64,000 nt of DNA, from contig JAKLMB010000041.1 of assembly GCA_022813625.1 (NCBI GenBank), positions 1-64,000 of the forward strand, written 5' to 3'. The translations under genes were made by a program, and so were the position numbers. Origin of the DNA: Aaosphaeria pasadenensis (Eukaryota; Ascomycota; Dothideomycetes; Pleosporales). Positions 12,396-21,825 of the stretch are shown one piece after another. The notes under the pieces are model-generated. The model did no database searches, was not told where the DNA came from, and saw only the letters and a program-made list of their open reading frames with translations. Position 1 is the first letter of the stretch. Each line of letters begins with the position of its first letter.

Positions 12396-12873
12396 GCGGT
12401 GTATATAAGTGTCGTTTCATTTTCTTCTTGTAGATATCTCAGCGAAACGTTTCAATCATTTCCTTTTCTTTTTCTGGATTTTCTTTTTAAATTCTATGCC
12501 ATATGAATGTCAATTATGTTGTCTATTGGAACACAATCATGTACTAAGAAGACAACGGGCAAACCAGATCAGTGAAATGTAATATTCGAACCTAAAATGC
12601 TAGAAATCTTCATTGTGTTTACAGGGTATAAATCATTCCTTCTGCCATCACCAAAATTGAAGACTAATTTCTCCGATCACTGAATTACAAGTGCTCACGT
12701 TTTCCTTTCTTTATTGTATAATAGATATGGTCTAGTCAATCTTTTCTTTCCAACCATTCCTTTTGGCAGCCCGGCAATTGGCCACAACCCACTTGTGAGA
12801 TCCATGTGCTTTCGTGGTTGGACTCCAAGCGGAGCAGCCATACCCGCGCGCACCGGAAGTGACTCAAAATTCC
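12396..12873. other. Convergent intergenic region
   Basis: 3' flanks of the PL20 gene and the zinc-finger gene. AT-rich, without coding signals. I see nothing further. Confidence 0.5.
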
Positions 12874-14356
12874 TCAAGGCTGTCTATTGAACAGATCCTC
12901 GATCCCCAAATCCTCTGGAGTGAAGTCCAGAAACTTGCTAGGGTCGATCGAAGGCTCCTTGCGTAGTTCGTGGGGCATCTTGGACGCACCATTGACGCTC
13001 GTATCTGCACCTTTCTCGCCGGAAGTTTGCACCGGAGAATCTTGACGATCCTGGACGGGTGGCTGTTGGGGAGCCACATGCCAGAGATAGACTGGGAAAT
13101 AAATCATCGAAAGGGCAGTTGAAGGTCCTGGGAATGCGTATTGGTTTGGTGACGGCTCCGGTGTATTCATTGTCGAAGGCATTTTGAATTTGTCGGGGAT
13201 GGCGCCGTATGGTGACATAATATTGGCTTCGATTGGAGTTTTGTGGACCGAGCTGTTTGTGACTGATGTAGATGCTGATGGAGGCTCCTTGTGGACTGGG
13301 TTTAGGTAGAAGTATGGAGGTGTGGAGTCATGAGCTTGGACTGCAGATGGTTAGCATCAATCCACGATGAAGTTGGTGATAAGTGGGAGTTACCTTGGCG
13401 ATTGTAATTTTCAGGCTCGACTCTCCTTGACGGTCCCATGTTCTCAAGAAGGCCTGCTTGATCAACGATCCTAGGCTTTTGGGACACTGTTGAGTTCGGT
13501 GCTTGAGGAAGTGTGGCTGCCTTCCGTGAGCTTTCGCCACTGGAGATGCTTTCGCGGATTCTCTTTGATTCTTGTTGATTCCGCCCCAACTGAGGCTGAT
13601 CCACTGCCTCGCGCTTCTTGGAGGTCTTCGCCTCCGATGACCGAGAGATGATGCTGGGCTGTCTAGCCATGACTGGACTGGAACTCTCGACAGGCGCGGT
13701 TTGCTTGGAGCACTCGATTCCATACCGTACACAACGATCGCAAGGTCCTGATTTCGATCGCGCCCTGCAGTTGTCTGCACGACCGGAAGTTTTGCACTCA
13801 TTACAAGACTTCCGGCACTTCTGGGCTATGTGATGCTAAAGAAACATATTAGTTTGTCGTATAGGAAGCAACGAGAAAGAAACACCCACAAGAGCTGTGG
13901 AGTGACTATATAAACGAGATCCACAACGCCTGCACTGCCAGTCAAAGACCGGCTTCTGATGATCGCTTTGATGCGAAATTGTCTTAGACCCTCGAGGCGT
14001 AGATGAGATATTGGCGCTACGATAGTGGCCACAAAGAGTGGACCTGAAGTGTTTCTACAAGATGTCAGTAGCTGTGGTTCTTAGTATGTGGATTGATAAC
14101 ATACAGCTAGTTCGCGCTGGGTTCTGAAGACCTTGTGGCATCCCCTGCATCCGACAGGTTCTGTGGTGGATGCCGGGTGCCACCTACGAATCTCTTGCTC
14201 TTGCTTGACCGGGTAGCCAAGGATGTATTCGTCAAGGATAGATTCGCCATTCTCGTCGATGTTTCCCCAATGAGCGGGAGTTTGGTTCCTAGCACGTTTA
14301 GCAAACTCAAAGCTGGGTTGATTAGTTGTGTCGGCTTACCAAATGGTCCCTGGCAT
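12874..14356 (-). CDS. Putative regulator with two C2HC fingers and a Zn2Cys6-like cluster
   Basis: Exons 14105-14312, 13890-14054, 13394-13835 and 12874-13340 (introns 50, 54 and 53 nt) give about 426 residues plus a short N-terminus. In order: a finger C-x2-C-x12-H-x5-C (GCRGCHKVFRTQRELAKH), a second C-x2-C-x12-H-x4-C (WQCRRCGSRLYSHSTALHH), then directly a six-cysteine cluster C-x2-C-x8-C-x8-C-x2-C-x6-C (CNEC...CDRC...C), wider than the classical Zn2Cys6 first loop. The rest is Ser/Pro/Gln-rich and probably disordered, ending in an acidic FLDFTPEDLGIEDLF that could be an activation segment. The 5' end is uncertain: the only ATG that joins in frame lies at 14354-14356 and would need a 27-nt intron (14313-14339). 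I recognise no named family. DNA binding is inferred from the fingers. Confidence 0.6.
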
Positions 14357-15104
14357 ATTCGTAAATTGAAGTCGAGATGCTAGGTTAACTCTGTGCGCAT
14401 GGGAGAGAAACATAGTTGCAACTATAGCTAAGGTGTAAGGTTGTGGAATCACTCGTTGTAGTCCACGCAATGTCTATGAATGCATATGGCGGAAAAGATA
14501 CGCTAAGCCGACTGCAGTGGCATTACCAGACGCAGCCCAGGTCTATGCGTTAAAAGTGATTAAGAAGTGGCCATTTGGGCCCATGATCACCTGTGGTTGG
14601 TCCGAAGGTACTCACTGTTGACATTTCTCCTTCACTTGTTGTGGGATCACGTGAGCAAACAACGCAGAGTTTCCTATGTGGATGCGATACACGAGTGTCA
14701 TATAATGACATAATGGCTGTAGAAGTCCTATCTGTGAAAAAATGATCAACAGCGAGTTAGTATACTTTCACAAAAACCTTAGTCTAGTCTCTTATTGTAA
14801 GTCTCGTATACATAGGTAATCTTATTGTAGATTTCTTTTCATATAGACCTAAGAAAGGATAAAGTAACAACATTTGAACGGTCGATTTGCACTCATACAA
14901 TGATTCAATATTTATCCAAGAAACATTGATTTGAAGTCTTCCTGCTGTAGTTCGTACAAAAAGATTTATGTTGCTGTGCATGACATCTTGTTCAAAGTAG
15001 AATGAGAAATTAGACCCAAGGACCTCTTCAAAATTCACAGCACTACATTGTAGACTCAAAGACTATTTTTTGATCTGATATCGAGTTTGGAATTAGAGCT
15101 ACTG
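14357..15104. other. Intergenic region
   Basis: Between the upstream side of the zinc-finger gene and the 3' end of the C2H2 regulator. AT-rich, especially 14700-15060. Short open frames only, with no motif support. Confidence 0.5.
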
Positions 15105-17716
15105 CTATAGGTATATATTCAAAGGCACATTCGACGACGTCGTCGCCGTGATGTTCTCTATTGACGACACCATAGCAGAACCAATCGCCCAGACAGGCCG
15201 CGATTTACATATCCTGATGATAAGGTTGGTAAGATCCGCCTCGCTATGATCCAAAATGGCCGTCAAACTCTGCAGATCCGTTGCCCAGAGGCCGTTTTGT
15301 CGAGACGCAGCAGCCGTCGATTCGGGCTCACCGTTAAATATAGTTTCCAGAAGAGAGTTCAGCACCAACGAGCATGACCCGAACGAACGTGGGAGATTGA
15401 TTATATCATCATTTGCTATGCGCGCGGTAAGTTTCTCACGAATCGCTCCGACGGCCCAGCGCAGGACTTTCCAGATAAGCAGGAGGATCCGGTAGCTGAT
15501 GGCCGTGGTCCACGGGCCCTCGCAGTATGCGAGCCTCGGACTGGCGCCCATGATGCTGGTTAGTGCTGAGACTAGGTCTTCCGTGATGGCAAGCGCACCC
15601 TCGTCATCGGATCGTTTCTTCAGCAGCGACTGCGTCGACCGTCTAGCTGCGACATAACTACCGAGCGTGAGATGGGTCGCGGTCATCAAAGTCGCGATGA
15701 CGTTGCTCTCTACGATCCCGCAGATCAGCAAGTCATCCGGTCTGCAGAGACTCAATTTGATGGCTCGCGCAGTCATATCGCATGCTCGCCAGAGCGGTTT
15801 CTCGTTGTGCGTCTCGTGCACGACCTGTGTTGACGTGATGTCTATGAGTACTTTCAGTGAGGCAAATATGCGCTGGTTCTGACCTTGCGTCAAAATGTGG
15901 TATGCTGATGGATCGGACGGGTTGGGTGGTAGTTGGTAGTAGCAGCGTGTGAAATCCTTGATCAGCAGTTCGATGTTGGTCAGCACGGCAAGTGTTGCCA
16001 TCGGCGAGGCGAAGAGGGTTTCTATCAGCTGTGGGCACGGCGATTCCGACATGAGTGACTGCGTGGCGAGGGACGTTGACATGGTGTGGGATCCCCGATT
16101 GAGAGGAATAGGCCATTTGAGTGTAGTTCCAACCATAGCTGACTCGCCATATTTGTCGGTTAATATTATCCGCCAGGAGAGCGCGTCTTTCGCTTCCCAG
16201 AGTTCCTCATGCAGTGGAAGTTCCCAGACGAACTCGATCGGACTAAGGAGGGGACGCATGTTGCATGAGGAGAAGACATGATGGTCTAAGAACATCAATG
16301 CTTGGAGCGAGAGTTTCAAGGTTTCTTCGTGGAGGTACGCCCTCCAGGTATCCTCCAGCCAGCCTAGTTCACTTGAGTTGAAAGATGCCATCATCTCATC
16401 ATCTATACGAGGGAACATCGTAGCTGCTACTGCATAATTGAGCAGCCCAAGGTCTCGAACGGCCTTGTTGGATCAACGTCAGTGCATCGATACGGGTACT
16501 GGGGCATTGCTTCTTACATCAACGAGATGCCGCAGCATCCGCCGCGCGGTACCGTCCTGTGCTGATACATCCGCATATACCCCATAAACAATATGCAACA
16601 GCCACGCTTGCATCACCCAGGTTTTCCGAAGCTCTCTCCACTCCGATGATCTCTGCAGATATCAGCGATTTGGCCCCTTTGGAAATGCTGAGCGTTGTAT
16701 ATCACAAGAGTATTGACCTACAATTTTCTCAAGCTCTTCGACACCTTGAGCCCACAGCCTGCGGCTTCGCTCAACAGTGGTGGCCGCTGGCTCGTCCGTA
16801 AAGTCCTTGATGGAGTACAGGTGACCGATGGCCACCATAATATTCAATAGTGGCCGAGGGGCCGTCGTTGGTTCAAAAGTCGCTTTGTGAATGATTGGCA
16901 GCGAGGCATGAAAATATGCAAAGTACAGCCCGACTAGAAAGCCAACTGAGTTATTACTTGTACTGAGACAGAATCAGCAACTGTGACTTTGGTTACGGTA
17001 TCAAAAGCACCTGATCATGACTCACCCAAGGCTGATCGATTCGGGAGAGACAAGTGCCTCTGAGTTACGTGCAGGTTGCGGCTCCGACAGATGGGGCGTG
17101 GTATACAAATGCCACGAGGCGTCAGCGTCCGGGCCGTCTACATCTCCGTTTCCAACGACGGCTGCTTCAATGCCTGGTGAAGATGATCGTCTCCGCCTCT
17201 TCCGGCGTAGATTGTGGTCATTAGCCTTTGAGGATGGAGAAGGTTCGCTCTCCGACGAGGCTCTCTGTAGGGGCTCGGATTGTGAGTGGATGCCACCACC
17301 GGACGATGCCCTCGTAACGGACTGATAGGAAGCAGATTGCTGGAGAGATTTCTCTTGACATCTGTTTGCATGCCGCTTACATATGTCTCTTCGAGTTCCA
17401 AGTTAGAACCAGAAATCTTCTTCCATTGCCTCGAGGGACTGTTACAAAGGCTCACCTGCGAGCGAACTTGGCTTGGCAATGCGGACATTGGAATGATTTA
17501 CGCGCAGCGTCTCCGTGCCCTGATCAATATTTAGTTACAAGTCAAAGGCAATGATTGATTTCTCTAATCTCGGCTGCTCTTACTGGTTCGTTTATGTCGT
17601 TCAAGGTTCTCCTAGTTTATCATTAGCGACGGACAAAGATAAAGAAGCATCATTTGTACACTTCTGGTGAATGTCGAGGAACACTCTTCACAGCCAAATG
17701 GTCTTATCGACATCAT
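15105..17716 (-). CDS. C2H2 transcription factor with fungal-specific domain (putative cluster regulator)
   Basis: Seven exons: 17660-17716, 17584-17611, 17456-17519, 17026-17388, 16722-16962, 16518-16652 and 15105-16463. Introns are 48 to 69 nt; all phases agree and give 748 aa. The N-terminus holds two adjacent fingers interrupted by three introns. Finger 1 is C-x2-C-x12-H-x4-H with recognition helix RSENLER. Finger 2 is C-x2-C-x12-H-x3-C with helix RRDICKR. A basic, Ser-rich linker with RRKRRRR (likely nuclear localisation) follows. From about residue 171 there is a fungal-specific transcription-factor domain (FLVGLYFAYFHASLPIIHKATF, NIMVAIGHLYS, AVRDLGLLNYA, WRAYLHEET). It neighbours and is divergent in function from the metabolic genes to its right. 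Its own upstream region carries a variant of their shared palindrome at 17804-17816, suggesting autoregulation. DNA-binding regulator role is firm; control of this cluster is inferred. Confidence 0.88.
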
Positions 17717-17803
17717 GATTAACTAATGGAAGTCGCTTGTAGAAAGCCTGCTTTTTGGAGATTGTAGGTCATCGGATAGTGAATGAGGCAGACGTCGATA
17801 GAT

Positions 17804-17816
17804 GCGGAGACTCCAC
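17804..17816. promoter_or_regulatory. Variant cluster palindrome upstream of the C2H2 regulator
   Basis: GCGGAG-A-CTCCAC, two inverted half-sites separated by one base, 88 to 100 bp upstream of the regulator's start. The other cluster copies have no spacer base. Candidate autoregulatory site. Confidence 0.5.
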
Positions 17817-18083
17817 TGCACGCTATTGGCCTTAGTGCCCTTGCCAGCTGAGTCATTCACCCGAGGTTGAAGTTTGATTGGACAATTTCCAATTTTGATC
17901 ATAGTCAGGATTGTAACATGTTATTGATGGAGATAACAAATCACATGCACTAAATGATTCAATGTGTTCATGTTGCAATGTTTTACATATATGATCATAT
18001 GGTTATTCTAAAATTATTTGATCTTCCACTCAAAGAAATCAAAGCATTCCTTGCTCTGCCCTTGTCTACTCCTACGTTTATAA

Positions 18084-19388
18084 TCATAACCGCCCTGACT
18101 CTCTCCGTAATGTCTTATCTATGGCTTGAGCAGTGTACTGCACGTTATGGAAGTTAAGTCCCGCTATTGAGATCCTTGAATTATCTGCCATGTAAATATG
18201 ATATTTGTCTAATGTCGCAACTGTTAGTAAGATCCAATGCGAAAGGAGACCGATGGACTGTGGTTACTCACCTCGTAGATGTAGGACTTGCTCTCGAGAC
18301 AACCCCAAGATGCAAAACATCCCACGTTGATTCACCACACGACTCCAATCTCCGGGCGTGTTCAATCTAACAAGCTCCTTGTGCAGCTCCTTGCGCATCT
18401 GAGCAATGCGCGAGCTCATGATCCTCAAATTGCTCGCCCACTCAAATCTCAAAAGCTCGTCACTAAGCACCTCAGACACAATTCTTGCACCGAACGCCGG
18501 TGGGTTGGATATTTCACCCCGTGTGATTTGTTCAAGGGTGGATTCTACAGCTTTGGCAGAAGCTGGGGATTGTGTGACGAAGTTCACGAGTCCCGTTCTC
18601 TCCCCGTAGAGACCCATGTTCTTCGCAAACGAGCAGCACACGGCGGCTTGCAAGCCACATTCATTGATGAAGTATCGAATGGCAAACGCATCATAGTCGT
18701 AGTCACCTGATGTAATACCCAGATATGCTGCATCGAAAACAGGAAATAGGTTACGCTCCCGTACGATCTGCGCAATTTGCTTCCATTGCTCCCTAGTGGG
18801 GTCGCATCCACTGGGATTGTGTGCACTGGCGTGGAAGATGAAGATGGATCGCGGAGGCGCACTTTGAAGAGTCTCTAGCACTGATGGAAAATCGAATACG
18901 CCCGTGTCGTCATCATAGTACTTGAAATCGCGAACTTGGAAACCGATTGTTGAGAACACCTGACGGTGATTTGACCAGGTTGGCTTGGTAATGTAGACGG
19001 GCACTTTGCTTCCCAGTGCTCTGAACAGTAATTCTCCTGCTAGATGGAGGGCACCTGTACCAGACAGTGCCTGACAAGATGCTACCCGCTGTTGGGCAAT
19101 TGCTGGAGAGTCCTTGGCCAGGACCAGTTCTGTAGCAAGTTTGCGGAAGGTTGCCAAACCTAAAATTGGGAGGTATTCATGATTGGCATCCCGTATCCTG
19201 TCCTTTGCCTCTGTGACTGCAGGAAGAATCCATGGGTTTCCGTCTTCGTCTTTGTAAGTCCCTTGGCCGAGATTGACCTTGCGTGGATGGGAATCCGCAA
19301 TGTACTTCTTTGTGAGGTCGAATATCGCATCAGGTGGTATGTACGCGACTTGTGCGAAGAAATCCTCACTTGTAGATGTCACAGCCAT
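18084..19388 (-). CDS. Class I aminotransferase, aspartate aminotransferase-like
   Basis: PLP-dependent transaminase of fold type I. Two exons (18272-19388, 18084-18208) around a 63-nt intron (18209-18271); 413 aa, standard for aspartate aminotransferases. Seen: the NLGQGTYKDEDGNPW start of the domain, SGTGALHLAGELL (cofactor phosphate loop), ASAHNPSGCDPT (Asn of the PLP site), FDAAYLG, and the Schiff-base lysine in SFAKNMGLYGER at residue 256. The chosen ATG starts MAVTSTSEDFF; an upstream in-frame extension has no ATG. There is no obvious mitochondrial presequence, so probably cytosolic. The gene shares a roughly 620-bp divergent promoter with the aldolase-like gene, which holds two copies of the cluster palindrome. 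Substrate within the 2-oxoglutarate/dicarboxylate range is inferred; a glutamate analogue would suit the neighbouring oxoprolinase. Confidence 0.9.
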
Positions 19389-19632
19389 GTTGTTACTGCA
19401 AGTCGTGCAGGGAGAGGAGAATTGGCAAAGGCGAGGTGTTTTGGAATTCGTGAAATGGATGGGGAAAGATAAGAGTGTCACAATCGAGGAGACATTTGGA
19501 TCCTACCCATTACCCGACGCCCATCTGACAAATACGAATTCCCCCAGATTCTGAGAATGATTTCGAAGCACTCCACATTAGCGATTTTCCATGCGCGCTC
19601 GAACGCGACAAGAGAGAGAGAGCCGATTGGAG

Positions 19633-19671
19633 GTGGAGGTGGAGGCTGATGTGGAGCACCACATGCTCCAC
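19633..19671. promoter_or_regulatory. Cluster palindrome with flanking half-sites (aminotransferase/aldolase promoter, copy 1)
   Basis: Perfect GTGGAGCACCAC at 19651-19662. GTGGAG half-sites at 19633-19638 and 19639-19644 precede it and CTCCAC at 19666-19671 follows. It lies in the divergent intergenic region, about 260 bp from the aminotransferase start and 350 bp from the aldolase start. Confidence 0.65.
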
Positions 19672-19811
19672 TTTTCGCGCAAAATGCCACTGCGAACTAT
19701 CGGTTATCTATGATCTTTCCTGGCGTAGACGAGTCGGCTTGCCCTGATTATCGGTTTAGATTCCTCAACAGGACCTCTAAACATACTCTGGGGTTGATGT
19801 CGCCGATACAT

Positions 19812-19823
19812 GTGGAGCACCAC
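19812..19823. promoter_or_regulatory. Cluster palindrome (aminotransferase/aldolase promoter, copy 2)
   Basis: GTGGAGCACCAC, identical to the first copy in the same divergent region and about 190 bp upstream of the aldolase start. Confidence 0.65.
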
Positions 19824-20012
19824 GCCTCTGGGACATCGGAGCTTCAACATAGCTCCGGAGCTTCATTGCAGCAGCGCTATGGACCCTGAGCACCCAATGG
19901 CTCCAGGGTCCGAGGGTATAGCTGCTGAATGTCTATCTGAGAGTTTCGCTTGATATCGTTGAAGTAAATTTCAAATTATTCAGCCTCACAATCTCATCCA
20001 AGGTCTATCACA

Positions 20013-21029
20013 ATGCCTATCTCGAAGCCTCCTTTCGGTGTTTACACTCCCCTCGTCACTTTTTTCAATGAGGATGAATCAATAGATGTTGTAGCGACGA
20101 AGCAGCATGCAAAGCGCATGGCAGAGGGTGGTGTAGCTGGCCTCGTACTCCAAGGTAGCAACGGCGAAGCCCCTCATCTTAACCATGGAGAACGAGCTCA
20201 GATTATTCGCACAATCCGATCCCATCTCAACGAACTCCGCTTCACGAAGGTCAAATTGATCGTAGGATGTGGTGCAGCCAGTGTCCGCGAGACCCTCACA
20301 CTGATTTCGGAAGCACGTCAAGCAGGTGCTGATTATGCATTGGTTCTGCCTCCTGCATATTGGGCAGCAGCAATGACTCCAGCTGTCATCGAAAACTTCT
20401 TCAACGCAGTAAGTTTAGAAATAATCATCCAAACAAAAACCTATTTACTCACAATTTACTCCTTCAAGGTCGCCGCCGAGGCCGAGCTTCCTTTCTTGAT
20501 CTACAACTTTCCTGCAGTCACTTCAGGAATCGACATATCCTCCGATGCCATAATCCGACTCGCAAAGGCGAACCCGGGCAAGATCGTCGGATGCAAGCTC
20601 ACGTGCGGCAATCTCGGCAAGCTGCAAAGAGTTTGGTCCAGCCTTCCAGAAGATGAATTTGCAGCATTTGCAGGGAAGTCCGATTTCATGCTTCCGGGGC
20701 TTGTCGCGGGATCCAACGGTGTGATCGCAGCCCTCGCAAACATTGTCCCAGCAACCCATGTCAAGCTGATTCAGTTGTGGAGTGAAGGAAAGCTTCAGGA
20801 GGCCAGACAGCTGCAATCGAGGTTGAGCAACGCTGATGGTGCATTGCAAAAGGTTGGCGTAGCAGGCGTCAAAGCAGTGGTTTCACGTTATTTCGGTTAT
20901 GGAAGAGGCATAGGCAGGAGGCCTCTTGGAAATACATCGATAGATGCGATGAGCAAAGACGTGCTCGGTCCATTAGAGGACATCGTTCGTCTCGAGGAGA
21001 AGTACGCTCGTCCGTCGGGCAAGCTATAG
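20013..21029 (+). CDS. Dihydrodipicolinate synthase-family aldolase/lyase
   Basis: Class I (Schiff-base) aldolase fold, TIM barrel. Two exons (20013-20408, 20469-21029) with a 60-nt intron; 318 aa, near the family norm. Seen: GVYTPLVTFF, the phosphate/carboxylate loop GSNGEAPHLNHGER (in place of the usual G-T-T-G-E), the catalytic tyrosine in LIYNFPAV (Y144), the Schiff-base lysine in KIVGCKLTCGN (K175) and the GSNGVIAALANIVP barrel segment. In fungi this family includes 4-hydroxy-2-oxoglutarate aldolase-like and sugar-acid aldolases, which release pyruvate; lysine is not made by this route in fungi. The intron is a multiple of three and stop-free, so unspliced message would encode an extra 20 residues. 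Location beside an aminotransferase and oxoprolinase suggests cleavage of a 2-oxo acid; the substrate is not known. Confidence 0.85.
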   Translation: MPISKPPFGVYTPLVTFFNEDESIDVVATKQHAKRMAEGGVAGLVLQGSNGEAPHLNHGERAQIIRTIRSHLNELRFTKVKLIVGCGAASVRETLTLISEARQAGADYALVLPPAYWAAAMTPAVIENFFNAVSLEIIIQTKTYLLTIYSFKVAAEAELPFLIYNFPAVTSGIDISSDAIIRLAKANPGKIVGCKLTCGNLGKLQRVWSSLPEDEFAAFAGKSDFMLPGLVAGSNGVIAALANIVPATHVKLIQLWSEGKLQEARQLQSRLSNADGALQKVGVAGVKAVVSRYFGYGRGIGRRPLGNTSIDAMSKDVLGPLEDIVRLEEKYARPSGKL

Positions 21030-21462
21030 TTTCTGCTCCATAAGGGATAATTTTTTAGTTGTTTGAAACCCAGGGCCCTATTGTCGTTGTACTGCACAAT
21101 ATAGAAACTATTAGTTCGATCTATGCACCGTATATTAGCAGACATGATACAAAGTCTCCAGCCTCATACATTAAGGTTAATGAGTTATTGCTGAGGGTCT
21201 GTTCAAAATCGCCCTACTTGCTATCTACCAGATTCAAGCCACACACCATGGATATTCAAGGAGGTTGAGCATGTTCACCGACTGAGTGGGCGATAAGTCA
21301 TGTTCGTCGTAGGACGTCCCCCAATACGAGATCCTTTGACTAGATGATTCGTGTAGGCCAAGTGTTGGACTATCGGAATCTCCCACGTAATCGGACTTGG
21401 CCAAAATGAAGCACATGACTCAAACAATCTGAGCGCTATCTCGTCTGCAGTATCTGGTATCA

Positions 21463-21474
21463 GTGGAGGTGGAG
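21463..21474. promoter_or_regulatory. Tandem GTGGAG half-sites upstream of MFS gene
   Basis: Two directly repeated GTGGAG hexamers, about 125 bp upstream of a full palindrome and 350 bp upstream of the transporter start. Confidence 0.4.
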
Positions 21475-21596
21475 ATTGATTGAAGGGGGAGAAGCCATCT
21501 CTATCTCCGTAATGGGCCGGATAGCAAGTGTAGTTGGAACGCTACGAACTAGCCAACCAATGAATGGATTGCGCCAGAGGCACACGATAATCGGTC

Positions 21597-21608
21597 GTGG
21601 AGCTCCAC
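21597..21608. promoter_or_regulatory. Cluster palindrome upstream of MFS transporter
   Basis: GTGGAGCTCCAC, a perfect 12-bp palindrome made of two inverted GTGGAG half-sites, about 218 bp upstream of the start codon. Confidence 0.65.
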
Positions 21609-21825
21609 TCTGGGGTAAATCTGTTACCCCATGTTTCCAGACCTTCAACACATCCCTATAACATGCATCCGACGACCTGCAATCCGTGATGATATCCAAG
21701 GGCGGCCAACTAAGCTGCCATTCCGATTGTCGTATCAACCGTATCTCGAATCTGTCGCATAAATCGTTGCTCGCAGCCTGTTGAAAAGATTTTCTTTCTT
21801 TCCCACTCCAACTTCTTCTATCACT

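Noticed and set aside
19389..19481. N-terminal extension of the aminotransferase
   Set aside because: It is open in frame but lacks an ATG; the ATG at 19388 directly precedes the conserved domain.
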